From Janthinobacterium agaricidamnosum (GTDB lineage: Bacteria > Pseudomonadota > Gammaproteobacteria > Burkholderiales > Burkholderiaceae_D), in assembly GCF_003667705.1 (NCBI RefSeq), contig NZ_CP033019.1, positions 1,302,001 through 1,366,000 on the forward strand: a stretch of DNA of 64,000 nt. The letters run 5' to 3'. The notes beneath the pieces were generated by a model that was not told the DNA's origin, ran no database searches, and was given only the letters and a program-made list of their open reading frames with translations. Positions 16,866-24,908 of the stretch are shown piece after piece. The position numbers and the translations under genes are program-made. Each line of letters opens with the position of its first letter. Within the stretch, counting starts at the first letter, position 1.

Positions 16866-18110
16866 TTAGTCTTTCCGTCCGGCTTTCCAGTTGAGGCCAA
16901 AATTGTATCGCTCGTCCATGGCCTGGTGCGCCGTGATTTTACCTTGGCCGCCGAAGTATTCCACCAATTTTGTCACCTGCAGGTTGCCGCCGTGGTTTTC
17001 CAGCATGGCGATGGCGCACATGGCGTGCGGGCTGTCTGTGTCGAGGCGTACTTCCACGGTCGGCTGGCCGGGAATTTCGATCGTCACGACGCCATCCGTG
17101 GCGGCCCAGTTCGGCACGCCTTCGTAGATGAACGCGTACACGAGCACGCGCTTGATCTGGTCGAAATGGGTGCCGTTGATGAAGATGTTTTCGCCGCTGC
17201 TGACGCTGCCCGTGCGGTCGTCGCCTTCCAGGTGGATGTACGGTGGCCTGTCATACGCGCCCCAGCTGTTGCCCAGCGCCTGCACGGCGCTCTTGCTGCC
17301 ATTGCTCATCTCGAACAGGCAGCCGATATCGAGGTCGATGCCGCCCGAACGGCCGGCCGGCTTGTTGAACAGCTTGCCGAGGAAGCCCGTGTCCAGTTTT
17401 GAGGCGGGCGCCTGGCCTTGCGACGCGTTCTGGTTCCAGTTCAGATTGACCCGGATGCGGCCATAGCCGCCGCTGTCGCGCTTGTCGAGCGAGATCTTGT
17501 CGCCGCGCTTTTCCAGGCGAATTTTTGAGAGCGAGATTTTATTCGCCGCTGGCGGGGCCGCTGGCGCCGGCGCAGGCACGGGAGCCGGCGACGGAGAAGA
17601 TTGCGCTGCCTCGCTACCGCCGAAGTGCTTCAGCAGCGCCGCCAGGCCGCCCGCGAAACCCTGGCCCACGGCGCCGAAGCGCCAGCTGCCGTCGCGGCGA
17701 TACAGTTCGCCGATGATGACGGCTTTTTCGTCCTGGAAGTCATTGCCCGTGAAGGCGAACGTGGCGGCCTGGCCCAGCGCCATGCTGGAGTTGCCCAGCG
17801 CGCGCATGCTGCCCTGTTCCGTCGCGGCCGTGAAGACCAGCTTGTCGATCGAGGCGGGCAGGCGGGACAGGTCGACCTGGAAGGTGGAGCGGGGACCGTT
17901 CAATTCCACCGTGACGGCGTTGTCCGGCGCGCTTTTCTGATTGTAGAACACCATGTAGCGGTCGTCCGACAGCTTGCCGGCCGCATCGACGCCGAAGCAG
18001 CTGACGTCCACTTCCATCGAGCCCGAAACGATATCGAGCGTGACGGCAAACGGGCCGTTCAAGCCCAGGTCAGTCAGTTTGCCTTTTTGTCCGCGTGTGA
18101 AATTGGTCAT
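16866..18110 (-). CDS. terA: TerA-like tellurium-resistance/stress protein with TerD domain
   Basis: A 414-residue cytoplasmic protein. Residues 1-185 form a TerD-type domain (LGLNGPFAVTLDIVSGSMEV, ... AVIIGELYRRDGSWRFGAVG, GFAGGLAALLKHFG), the calcium-binding fold of Ter proteins. A Pro/Ala-rich linker (about 190-212) joins it to a TerA-specific C-terminal domain (IDLDIGCLFEMSNGSKSAVQ, ... YEGVPNWAATDGVVTIEIPG). Its start overlaps the C-C lyase stop (ATGA), with AAGGGA 10 bases upstream. It is co-transcribed with the biosynthetic cassette. Ter proteins are linked to tellurite, colicin, phage and oxidative-stress tolerance. Confidence 0.88.
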   Translation of the reverse strand: MTNFTRGQKGKLTDLGLNGPFAVTLDIVSGSMEVDVSCFGVDAAGKLSDDRYMVFYNQKSAPDNAVTVELNGPRSTFQVDLSRLPASIDKLVFTAATEQGSMRALGNSSMALGQAATFAFTGNDFQDEKAVIIGELYRRDGSWRFGAVGQGFAGGLAALLKHFGGSEAAQSSPSPAPVPAPAPAAPPAANKISLSKIRLEKRGDKISLDKRDSGGYGRIRVNLNWNQNASQGQAPASKLDTGFLGKLFNKPAGRSGGIDLDIGCLFEMSNGSKSAVQALGNSWGAYDRPPYIHLEGDDRTGSVSSGENIFINGTHFDQIKRVLVYAFIYEGVPNWAATDGVVTIEIPGQPTVEVRLDTDSPHAMCAIAMLENHGGNLQVTKLVEYFGGQGKITAHQAMDERYNFGLNWKAGRKD

Positions 18111-19093
18111 GGTCGTGCAATCCCTTCGTCGCTTGAGAGTTGAGTCAATGAGATAGTCGGCACGTGCGCGGCGGCGTTGTCGGCCGCATGGCGGATGCCG
18201 AACAGGCGCGCCTGCTCGATGATGCGCAGCGCCCAGCTGCTGTGCGTGGCCACTTCGCACATCGATTCCTGCATGCGGAACACGGCCGGGCTGTCCGGGT
18301 CGATGATGCGCAGCGCCAGTTCGATGTCCGACTGCGCCACCTGGTAGTGGCGCTCGATCTGCGGCACCTGGTCCGGATGGATGGCCGTCTTGGCGATCAT
18401 GCCGTGCGCCATGTCCTGCGCCACTTCGGCGTCCAGCCAGCTGCCCTGCGACAGGTGCTCGAAGACGGGCGCCGTCAGCTGGAAGCCGTGCGGCTTGAAG
18501 ATCGTCACCAGGCGGCCGATGACCTGGCCCAGCGGCGTTTGATAGATGGTGCCGCTGGTGGGGCGGCGCAGGCCCAGCAGGGCCAATAAATCGTTGCCGC
18601 CGATGCGCAGGGCCAGGATGCGGCGCCGCACTTCCGGCGCCGACAGGATGAGGCGGAACTGCTTCATTTCCTCGTCGTCGAATACTTCCGCCGTTTCCAG
18701 GGTCGGCATCAAGAGGTGATGCGTGTGGCGCACGAGGTCGAAATACGTGGCGAAATTGTGGCGCGTGGATTTCGGCAGCACGAAGCCGCTCAATTTGTCG
18801 GCGCCCGGCATGGCCAGCACGCGCGCCAGCACCTCGAGATTACGCACGCGCACGAAGCGCAAGGTATCCGATTCGTCGGCCATGTTTTGCAGCGCCAGCG
18901 ACAGGTTGAACAGCGCGTAACTGAGGTCGCGTTCGGCGATGGCGTCTTCGGTGCACAGGATGACCGAGCGCAAATGGCTGAATTTGTCGCCATTGGCGAT
19001 CGCCAGCAAGTCCTTGTGCGTGGTCGGCACGTACATGGAGGCGCCCAGCGCCGCTTTATGTTCGCTTTGCGGGTGTAGGGAGTTGTTATCCAT
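18107..19093 (-). CDS. HpcH/CitE-like TIM-barrel C-C lyase of the Ter cassette
   Basis: A 328-residue cytoplasmic protein related to the HpcH/HpaI aldolase and citrate-lyase beta TIM-barrel enzymes. Conserved-looking stretches include FVLPKSTRHNFATYFDLV, the glycine-rich RIGGNDLLALLGLRR and the acidic HPDQVPQIERHY. In comparative studies of Ter operons this type occurs with ATP-grasp, PRTase, HAD and StiP partners in a pathway proposed to make a nucleoside-like metabolite. Here it overlaps StiP upstream by 8 bases and the TerA-like gene downstream by 4. Its reaction has not been established. Confidence 0.82.
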   Translation of the reverse strand: MDNNSLHPQSEHKAALGASMYVPTTHKDLLAIANGDKFSHLRSVILCTEDAIAERDLSYALFNLSLALQNMADESDTLRFVRVRNLEVLARVLAMPGADKLSGFVLPKSTRHNFATYFDLVRHTHHLLMPTLETAEVFDDEEMKQFRLILSAPEVRRRILALRIGGNDLLALLGLRRPTSGTIYQTPLGQVIGRLVTIFKPHGFQLTAPVFEHLSQGSWLDAEVAQDMAHGMIAKTAIHPDQVPQIERHYQVAQSDIELALRIIDPDSPAVFRMQESMCEVATHSSWALRIIEQARLFGIRHAADNAAAHVPTISLTQLSSDEGIARP

Positions 19094-20192
19094 CGACTGC
19101 GCTCCTGATAAGGGCGACCGCCTGGTAAGGCAGCGCCGGTTCTACTATGACGGGTATGGCTTTTTCCTGCGCCAGAAGCAGCAAATGTGCCACGTCCGGC
19201 GCATTCGTGTCGCGCACGATCAGGCGCTCGGGCACGCGGCGCAGCAGCACGCGCGTCGCTTCGCCGATGCCTGGCTTGATCAGGTTGATGTCGCTGATGC
19301 CGTATTGCTGCTGCGCGGCGGCCATGTAGGCTTGCGAGCGGGCCGCCATGGCTGGCGCATCGCTCGCTTCGGCCAGCGGAATGCCGCTGCTGGCGGCAAT
19401 CGCCATGGCGTCGGCCACCAGGCCGTCGGCGAAAGCGCGCGACTGGTCGTGCTGCTCGAACTGCGCGTAATACACGCAGCCGTGGAAGTCGTCCGGGCCG
19501 ATGGCATCATTCAATACGGAGCGGCTCACCAGGCCCGAGACGGTGGCATTCAAGATGCTCGACGGGATCAGGTAGTCGCTGGCCGAGGCGGCGCAGGCGG
19601 CCGTGCCGGCCAGGTCGGACAGCACGAACAGGCCGCCGTCGATCGCCGTGCCATTGGCCGCGTTGAAATCGTGGACCGTCTGGCGCAGCTCGCGCGAAAT
19701 CACGCCCTTGCCCGTCCAGCCGTCGACGAAGACGAGGGAAGCGTCGCCATGGCCCTGCGCCAGGATGTGGTGCAGGGCGTTCGCGTCGATGCCGCGGTCG
19801 CGGATGATGGAGACGGAATAATGGCTGCACTCGCGCTGGAAGACCTGGCGCAGCAAGTGCCCGAGGATGACGCCCACGGGCGTGCCGGCGCGCGCCAGCG
19901 ACACGAGCGTGATGGGCCCCGTGCGGCGCGCCGCGATCAGGGCGGCCAGGCGCAGGCAGTCGCGTGCCATCTGCAGGCGGTTGGCCGCGAACGCGTTCTG
20001 GAACAGGGCCAGGTAGGCGGGCGAAGGCAGGGATTCCGGCGACAGCATCTCGCTGTAATGGCGCTGGCCCGACTGGATCAAGCGCTCTTTTTCGGCCAGG
20101 TCGAGAATCGGTTCGAGCGCCATCGGCGTCAACAGAAACTCCACGTCTTCCTGGCGGTAGCTGCCGCTGAAATGCAGCGTGCTGTCGGTCAT
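19086..20192 (-). CDS. StiP-type cysteine-protease-like protein with PELOTA RNA-binding tail
   Basis: A 368-residue protein matching the two-part design of Ter-cassette StiP proteins. The N-terminal part (about 1-270) is StiP-like, with VSLARAGTPVGVILGHLLRQ, VFVDGWTGKGVISRELRQ and the cysteine-containing HGCVYYAQFEQHDQSRAF. The C-terminal part (about 300-368) resembles the L7Ae/PELOTA RNA-binding fold (RVLLRRVPERLIVRDTN...AIPVIVEP). ATG 20192 overlaps the HAD stop by 4 bases. A role in handling a modified nucleotide or RNA is a published proposal for the family, not proven; protease activity is only predicted. Confidence 0.8.
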   Translation of the reverse strand: MTDSTLHFSGSYRQEDVEFLLTPMALEPILDLAEKERLIQSGQRHYSEMLSPESLPSPAYLALFQNAFAANRLQMARDCLRLAALIAARRTGPITLVSLARAGTPVGVILGHLLRQVFQRECSHYSVSIIRDRGIDANALHHILAQGHGDASLVFVDGWTGKGVISRELRQTVHDFNAANGTAIDGGLFVLSDLAGTAACAASASDYLIPSSILNATVSGLVSRSVLNDAIGPDDFHGCVYYAQFEQHDQSRAFADGLVADAMAIAASSGIPLAEASDAPAMAARSQAYMAAAQQQYGISDINLIKPGIGEATRVLLRRVPERLIVRDTNAPDVAHLLLLAQEKAIPVIVEPALPYQAVALIRSAVDG

Positions 20193-20941
20193 AGCGCCGC
20201 CACCGTGAGGGCCGCCAGCTGGGTGCCGTTGGGGATGATGGCGTAGTCGCAGGCGGCCATGAAGCGGGCGTCCGAACGGCTGTCGCCCATGCCGAAGCTG
20301 ACGATGGGGCCATGTTCGGCTTCCAGTTCCGCGCGCAGGTAGGCCACGGCGCGCGCCTTGTTCAAGGTTTTCGGCAGCACGGCCAGGTTGTTGCCGTTGC
20401 GGTGGATGAAGTAGTCGGCGCCTTCGCCGGCGATCCACTGCTGCAGCACTTGCTCCTCGATGTCGGCCAGGCGCTCGCCGCGCGCTTCATGGTCCTTGAC
20501 GACGATGTAGAACGGCGTGTTGTAATCCTCGATCAGGCGCGCGCGCGAAGGCATGCCCGTCTTGATTTGAAAATCGTCGATGATACGCATGGCGTCCCGC
20601 AGGCCGGGCAGGGCCGTCTGCATGTCGTTCTGCATCAGGGACAGCCAGCCAGCGTCGAGCGCGCCGCCCGGCTGCAGCACGATGCCGCCGTAATCGAGCA
20701 CGCTGTAGCTGGTAAACGGCAGGTCGACACGGCGGAATGCGTCGCCATTCCTCGCCGTGGCGGGGATCAATGTCATGCCGCTTTGCGCGAATTCAAAGAA
20801 GGCGCGCTGGCGCGCCGTCGTAAACGAGCAGGCGTCGCCATTTTTCAGATAGGCGGCCGCTTGCAAATCGGTCTCGCCAGCGCATTTTTTCGGGGTCTGG
20901 AACAGTGTGTCGTCCAGATCAACAAACAGGAATTTCTTCAA
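20189..20941 (-). CDS. HAD-superfamily hydrolase of the Ter cassette
   Basis: A 250-residue HAD phosphatase-like enzyme. Motif I DLDDTL is at residues 8-13 with nucleophile Asp8 and acid/base Asp10, motif II ATARNG is near residue 62 and motif IV GMGDSRSDARF near 217. It most likely removes a phosphate from a sugar or nucleotide intermediate made by the neighbouring PRTase and ATP-grasp enzymes. It overlaps the upstream gene by 23 bases and the downstream gene by 4. Confidence 0.88.
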   Translation of the reverse strand: MKKFLFVDLDDTLFQTPKKCAGETDLQAAAYLKNGDACSFTTARQRAFFEFAQSGMTLIPATARNGDAFRRVDLPFTSYSVLDYGGIVLQPGGALDAGWLSLMQNDMQTALPGLRDAMRIIDDFQIKTGMPSRARLIEDYNTPFYIVVKDHEARGERLADIEEQVLQQWIAGEGADYFIHRNGNNLAVLPKTLNKARAVAYLRAELEAEHGPIVSFGMGDSRSDARFMAACDYAIIPNGTQLAALTVAAL

Positions 20942-22082
20942 TTTTGGTCTCTGACTGAAAGTGGAACAGGCGGCCGTTCAATTGGCCGGCGAGTTGCATG
21001 AGGGCGGGGCTGGTCGGGGTTTCATGGCAGATGAACACGTGCTGGTACTGGCCAGGCGCCACGTTGTACAGGTAATTGGCGATGCCTTCGCCGTAATTGT
21101 CGTCGCAGTGGACGATATGGCCGACGGAGCCCCACGACAAAATGGGCGAGCGCGTGGTCGACTGCACCACGACGTTCTTGCCCAGCGCTTCGAGTTCGCG
21201 CGCCAGCAAAAACGACGGGTGCATGAATTCGCCCGTGCCCAGCACCAGCACGGAATCGCCGGCGCCGATTTCCTGCGCCAGCTGCACCGCCAGGCCCTGC
21301 GGCGGCGCCAGGGCGCGTCCCACGCCGATGCGGCCAAAGGCGGGGCTGGCACCCCGTTCTTCATTCGCCTCGAAGCGCTGCGCGCTGGCCGCCACGGGGG
21401 CTGGCGCGGCGCCGGCCTGGAAGGCGTAGTGGCCGGACAGCGCCGCGCCGATGGTCGTGGGCAGGCCGAAACGCTCACTCAAGCCCGCGTTGGCGGCTTG
21501 GCCCATGAAGTTGGTGATCACGCCCAGGTGCAGCTTTTCCAGTTGCGGATAGCGCGCGCGGCACACTTGCACCAGGTTGGCGAAGGTGTTGCCGGTCGAC
21601 GCTTCATCGTCGATCAGCACCAGGCTGCGGGCCGTGGAAAACAGGGCGCTGGCCGCATCCGACAGGTGCAGGAACTGGCGCGGCGCGTGGCTGTGCGATT
21701 CCTCGAATTCGAAGAAGGGCACCGTGCCCACGCGGTAGCGCGAGCTGTGCAAAAACAGAGCCTTGCAGGAAGAGCCGGGGTTGGCGCGCAACCACGCTTC
21801 GAACACGCCCTGGCCCAGGCCGACGGCCGTTTCCGCCATGGCGATGAAGACGACGGGGCCGGGCAGGCTGGGGGGAATCTGCGCGGCCAGGTCGTCGTGG
21901 ATGGCTTGCATGGCGCGCGGCGTGACGGGCCAGTGCTTGCCCAGCACCTTCGAGAGGAACAAAAAGCCGCGTTTGGCGTTGGCGCGCGCGGCAAAGCCGA
22001 TCAGCCAGTCCAGCGGAAAGCGCGCCTCGTCCACTTTCAGGGTCAGCTCGCCCGTGGGCATTTGCTGCTTGACGAGGTTCAT
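20919..22082 (-). CDS. Phosphoribosyltransferase with C-terminal TRSP domain
   Basis: A 387-residue two-domain protein. The N-terminal type I phosphoribosyltransferase-like domain (1-230) carries the PRPP-binding signature LVLIDDEASTGNTFANL near residue 157. The C-terminal TRSP-like domain (about 250-387) includes VLVLGTGEFMHPSFLLAREL and STTRSPILSWGSVG. This pair is characteristic of Ter biosynthetic operons and would transfer a base or related group to phosphoribose. ATG 22082 overlaps the ATP-grasp stop by 4 bases. Confidence 0.85.
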   Translation of the reverse strand: MNLVKQQMPTGELTLKVDEARFPLDWLIGFAARANAKRGFLFLSKVLGKHWPVTPRAMQAIHDDLAAQIPPSLPGPVVFIAMAETAVGLGQGVFEAWLRANPGSSCKALFLHSSRYRVGTVPFFEFEESHSHAPRQFLHLSDAASALFSTARSLVLIDDEASTGNTFANLVQVCRARYPQLEKLHLGVITNFMGQAANAGLSERFGLPTTIGAALSGHYAFQAGAAPAPVAASAQRFEANEERGASPAFGRIGVGRALAPPQGLAVQLAQEIGAGDSVLVLGTGEFMHPSFLLARELEALGKNVVVQSTTRSPILSWGSVGHIVHCDDNYGEGIANYLYNVAPGQYQHVFICHETPTSPALMQLAGQLNGRLFHFQSETKIEEIPVC

Positions 22083-23116
22083 GGCAGCTCCACGGCATAG
22101 GCGGCTTCGCCCACGCGCATGCCCTCGCGGATGGCGGGCACGGCGAGCTTGTCGAAACCGTGGTCGAAGCCGGCCAGCGCCAGGTAGGGCAGGTTGGGGC
22201 CGGCCGCGCAGGCCATGCCGATGCCGCCCGACATGCGCGGATTGATCTCCAGCAGCGCCAGGCCGTTCGCCCCTTCGCGGAACTGGATGTTGAACACGCC
22301 ATTGAGCCGGTAGTCGCGCGCCAGTTTGTCGCAGGCCGCCAGCAGGTCGTCGCGCAGTTCGATCAGCTGGCCGCTGCCGCCCCCATGCAGCTTCTTGCGC
22401 GGCACGGCGCAAATGAGCTTGCCCTGGTCGGCGACGCAGTCGGCGCTGTATTCGTGGCCGTCGAGGTATTCCATCAGCAGCAGGGTTTTAAATGTACCCA
22501 TCTGCGCCAGGCCGGCGCGCAGCTCCTGCGCATTGATCTGGTAGGCGGCGCCGGCCAGCAGCAGCTGGGCGCTGGTGCGTTCTTCATCGAGTATGGCAAA
22601 GCCCAGGGCATACACGGATTCGGACGGTTTGATGCACAGCTTGCGGTGCAGCGGGCGCAGTTCGGCGTAGGCGGCGTCGTATTCTTCAATGGTGGTGACG
22701 GCGCGGTAGTCGGCCGGGCGCGCCATGGGCAGGTCGAGGCCCTCGCAGAAGCGCGCCTTGTCATGCATCAGGGTCAGGGTGTCTTCGCTGGCCACGCTGA
22801 GCACGCGCGTGCCGATGGCGGCGAAGCGCGCGCTGGCGCTGCCGATCAGGCCCGCTTCCTTGCCGGGCCAGAAAATCGTGATGCCCCGGTCGCGGCAAAA
22901 TTCCAGGCACCACTCGACATAGTTGTGGCCCGTCAGGCCCGACGGTTCGACCGCGTATTCGTGCGCCGACAAAAAGGCGGCCGCATGCGCGTTCGTATTG
23001 CTGCACACGATGTGATAGCGGGGCGCGCCACTGGTGGCGGCGCTATCGGCTTCGCGGATCAGGCGCATCGCCGTGCCGACCGAGGAAAATGTTTTGTTGA
23101 ACCAGACTCTTTGCAT
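22079..23116 (-). CDS. ATP-grasp ligase heading the Ter biosynthetic cassette
   Basis: A 345-residue ATP-grasp enzyme. The central ATP-binding part includes RKLCIKPSESVYALGF and LLLMEYLDGHEYSAD; the metal-binding end is FNIQFREGANG-LALLEINPRMSGG (near residue 290). Such enzymes form amide or peptide-like bonds through acyl-phosphates. It is the first of five end-overlapping enzymes. No clear ribosome-binding site precedes ATG 23116, and 87 bases separate it from the repeat copy upstream, so the cassette promoter should lie in or near 23117-23203. Confidence 0.85.
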   Translation of the reverse strand: MQRVWFNKTFSSVGTAMRLIREADSAATSGAPRYHIVCSNTNAHAAAFLSAHEYAVEPSGLTGHNYVEWCLEFCRDRGITIFWPGKEAGLIGSASARFAAIGTRVLSVASEDTLTLMHDKARFCEGLDLPMARPADYRAVTTIEEYDAAYAELRPLHRKLCIKPSESVYALGFAILDEERTSAQLLLAGAAYQINAQELRAGLAQMGTFKTLLLMEYLDGHEYSADCVADQGKLICAVPRKKLHGGGSGQLIELRDDLLAACDKLARDYRLNGVFNIQFREGANGLALLEINPRMSGGIGMACAAGPNLPYLALAGFDHGFDKLAVPAIREGMRVGEAAYAVELP

Positions 23117-23203
23117 GTACGGGGACCGGGTGGAAATAGGAGAAGCCGCGCGCAGGTGCGCGCGCGGGCAGTGTAGCCAGAAAAACTTAACATGGCCTTA
23201 GAA

Positions 23204-23323
23204 AAACGCCAGCCCAAACCTGCTGCGCGTCGTGGACGCGGCCTGCGATGCTCACTGTGCCTCCGCACAGTTGCGCTTCTCGGCCACGTCCCCATCCGCT
23301 CGCGACGGTTTTGGCGGGCGTTT
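23204..23323 (-). repeat. Copy 5 of the dispersed palindromic element (reverse orientation)
   Basis: Outer arms 23204-23220 and 23307-23323 are complementary at 15 of 17 positions. Inner stem GGACGCGGCC (23234-23243) pairs with GGCCACGTCC (23282-23291) with one G-U. The apical hairpin CTGTGC-CTCC-GCACAG is at 23255-23270. The conserved loop segments TGAGCATCGC and GAGAAGCGCAA are read on the minus strand. It begins 5 bases beyond the stop codon of the AIM24 gene. Confidence 0.87.
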
Positions 23324-23328
23324 GGGAA

Positions 23329-24045
23329 TCAGCCGGCCTTGCCGCTCGCTGTCCACTTGAGGAAGGCGTCGCGGTTGCGCGAGCAGATGAACACCTTGCC
23401 CGAGCCGGAAAAGCGCAGCACGATGCCTTCGCCGCTGGTCACGCTGTTGACGATATTGCCGAGGAAGCCGCCGATGCCGCCGCCGCTGGCACCGCCGCCC
23501 GTGGTCACGGAAATCTCGTACTTCAGGCTGTTGTCCCAGCACACGACGTGGGAATTGTCGATCACGACGTCCTTGCCCGGCTCGACGTCGAGCTGGAACA
23601 TGGAGCCGAAGCCCGACACCACCACTTGTCCCGTGCCGGCCGTCTCCATGACGAAGAAGCCGCCCGACTGGGCGAACAAGGCGTTGCCGATGCTTTGCGT
23701 GCGCACTTTCATTTCCGTGCCCGAGGTGGCGGCGACAAAGGCGCCGTCGTTGAGCAGGTACTGGCGCGCGCCCACGTCGACCACTTCGATGGCGCCCGGC
23801 AGGGTGGGCGAGAGCAAACAGTCGCCGCTGCCGCGCACCGCTTCGATGTGCTGCTGGAAGAATGATTCGCCGTTGGCGAAGCGGCGCATGATGGCGCTGC
23901 CCAGGCCGCCCGTCATCTTGCCCTTCAAATCGAGCGCCGTTTCCATCATCACCATCGCATCCGATTCGCAATAGATGGTTTCGCCCTGCTTCATGCTGAC
24001 GTGCAGGAAGGGATCGACGTCGCCCGTGACACTAAATACTGGCAT
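23329..24045 (-). CDS. AIM24-family protein
   Basis: A 238-residue protein of the AIM24 (TIGR00266-like) beta-helical family. It has repeated glycine-rich strands (GGLGSAIMRRFANGESFF near residue 46, GGGASGGGIGGFLGNIVNSV near 185) and no signal peptide. Family members often neighbour Ter genes, but their biochemical role is unknown. ATG 24045 has GGAG 7 bases upstream. Repeat elements lie on both sides and an intrinsic terminator abuts its ribosome-binding site. Confidence 0.85.
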   Translation of the reverse strand: MPVFSVTGDVDPFLHVSMKQGETIYCESDAMVMMETALDLKGKMTGGLGSAIMRRFANGESFFQQHIEAVRGSGDCLLSPTLPGAIEVVDVGARQYLLNDGAFVAATSGTEMKVRTQSIGNALFAQSGGFFVMETAGTGQVVVSGFGSMFQLDVEPGKDVVIDNSHVVCWDNSLKYEISVTTGGGASGGGIGGFLGNIVNSVTSGEGIVLRFSGSGKVFICSRNRDAFLKWTASGKAG

Positions 24046-24056
24046 GATAAATCTCC

Positions 24057-24087
24057 AAAAAAAAGCCGCCTGATCTGTGCAGGCGGC
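24057..24087 (-). terminator. Intrinsic terminator directly in front of the AIM24 ribosome-binding site
   Basis: On the minus strand GCCGCCTG (24087-24080) and CAGGCGGC (24072-24065) form an 8-bp stem with a 7-base loop, followed by eight T residues. The T-run runs directly into GGAG, the AIM24 ribosome-binding site. It would end transcripts coming from terD and could act as an attenuator for AIM24. Confidence 0.85.
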
Positions 24088-24109
24088 AGTAATGATATGA
24101 CATTAAGAT

Positions 24110-24234
24110 AATTCACCTCGGAAAACCGTAGCGAGCAAGCTCGATTTCGGGTTAAGTCGCGCAGCTGTACGGAGGTACAGCGAGCAACGCAGGCCCGAAA
24201 GTGAGCGGCGCAGTAGGTTTAACGAGCGTGAATT
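24110..24234 (+). repeat. Copy 3 of the dispersed palindromic element
   Basis: The left outer arm AATTCACCTCG (24110-24120) is complementary to CGAGCGTGAATT (24223-24234) with one bulged base. Inner stem TTTCGGG (24145-24151) pairs with CCCGAAA (24194-24200). The apical hairpin CTGTAC-GGAG-GTACAG is at 24165-24180. Conserved ends are AAAACCGTAGCGAGC and GCGCAGTAGGTTT. The right arm overlaps the terD stop codon (24233-24235). Confidence 0.87.
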
Positions 24235-24808
24235 AAGCGTTGACGCCGAAAGAACGGGCGAGGGGACCGAGGCCGCCGTTGAAGCCCTGGCCGATGGCCT
24301 TGAACTTCCATTCGCCGTTGTAGCGGTAGATTTCGCCAAAGATCATCGCCGTTTCCGTCGAGCTGTCTTCGGACAGGTCGTAGCGGGCGATTTCTTTTTC
24401 GCCTTCCGCGTTCAGGCAGCGGATGAAGGCTTTCGACACCATGCCGAAGTTCTGGCGGCGCGCGTCGGCGTCGTGAATGGTGACGGTGATGCTGATGCGG
24501 TCGATGTCGGCAGGTACGCGGGTCAGGTCGATTTCGATGCGCTCATCGTCGCCTTCGCCTTCACCGGTCGTGTTGTCGCCCGTGTGCACGACGGAACCGT
24601 CGGTCGACTTCAGGTTGTTGTAGAAGATAAAGTCAGAGTCGCCACGGACTTTACCGTCGTTTTTCAGGAGGAAAGCACTGCCGTCAAGGTCGAAGGTGGC
24701 GCCATCCGTCGAACGAGGATCCCAGCCGAGGCCGACGATGATCTTCTTCAGGTTCGGTGCTTCCTTGCTCAGGTTGACGTTGCCGCCTTTTTGCAAACTG
24801 ATTGCCAT
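24233..24808 (-). CDS. terD: TerD-family tellurium-resistance/stress protein
   Basis: A 191-residue protein of standard TerD/TerE length. It shows the acidic calcium-site pattern ([30 protein letters not shown]), [20 protein letters not shown] and the family end [18 protein letters not shown] 24808 has AAGGAG 6 bases upstream. It is preceded by the DUF475 gene (100 bases) on the same strand and followed by a repeat element and a terminator. TerD or TerE cannot be told apart from sequence alone. Confidence 0.93.
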   Translation of the reverse strand: MAISLQKGGNVNLSKEAPNLKKIIVGLGWDPRSTDGATFDLDGSAFLLKNDGKVRGDSDFIFYNNLKSTDGSVVHTGDNTTGEGEGDDERIEIDLTRVPADIDRISITVTIHDADARRQNFGMVSKAFIRCLNAEGEKEIARYDLSEDSSTETAMIFGEIYRYNGEWKFKAIGQGFNGGLGPLARSFGVNA

Positions 24809-24908
24809 GTGGTGCTCCTTTTCAGTAAATAACTCAAACATGCCTTCATGGGATGAGCGCCAGGCGCTCGTGCCATTATTCTCTCAATTGGGGGCGGAAC
24901 CCCCGATT

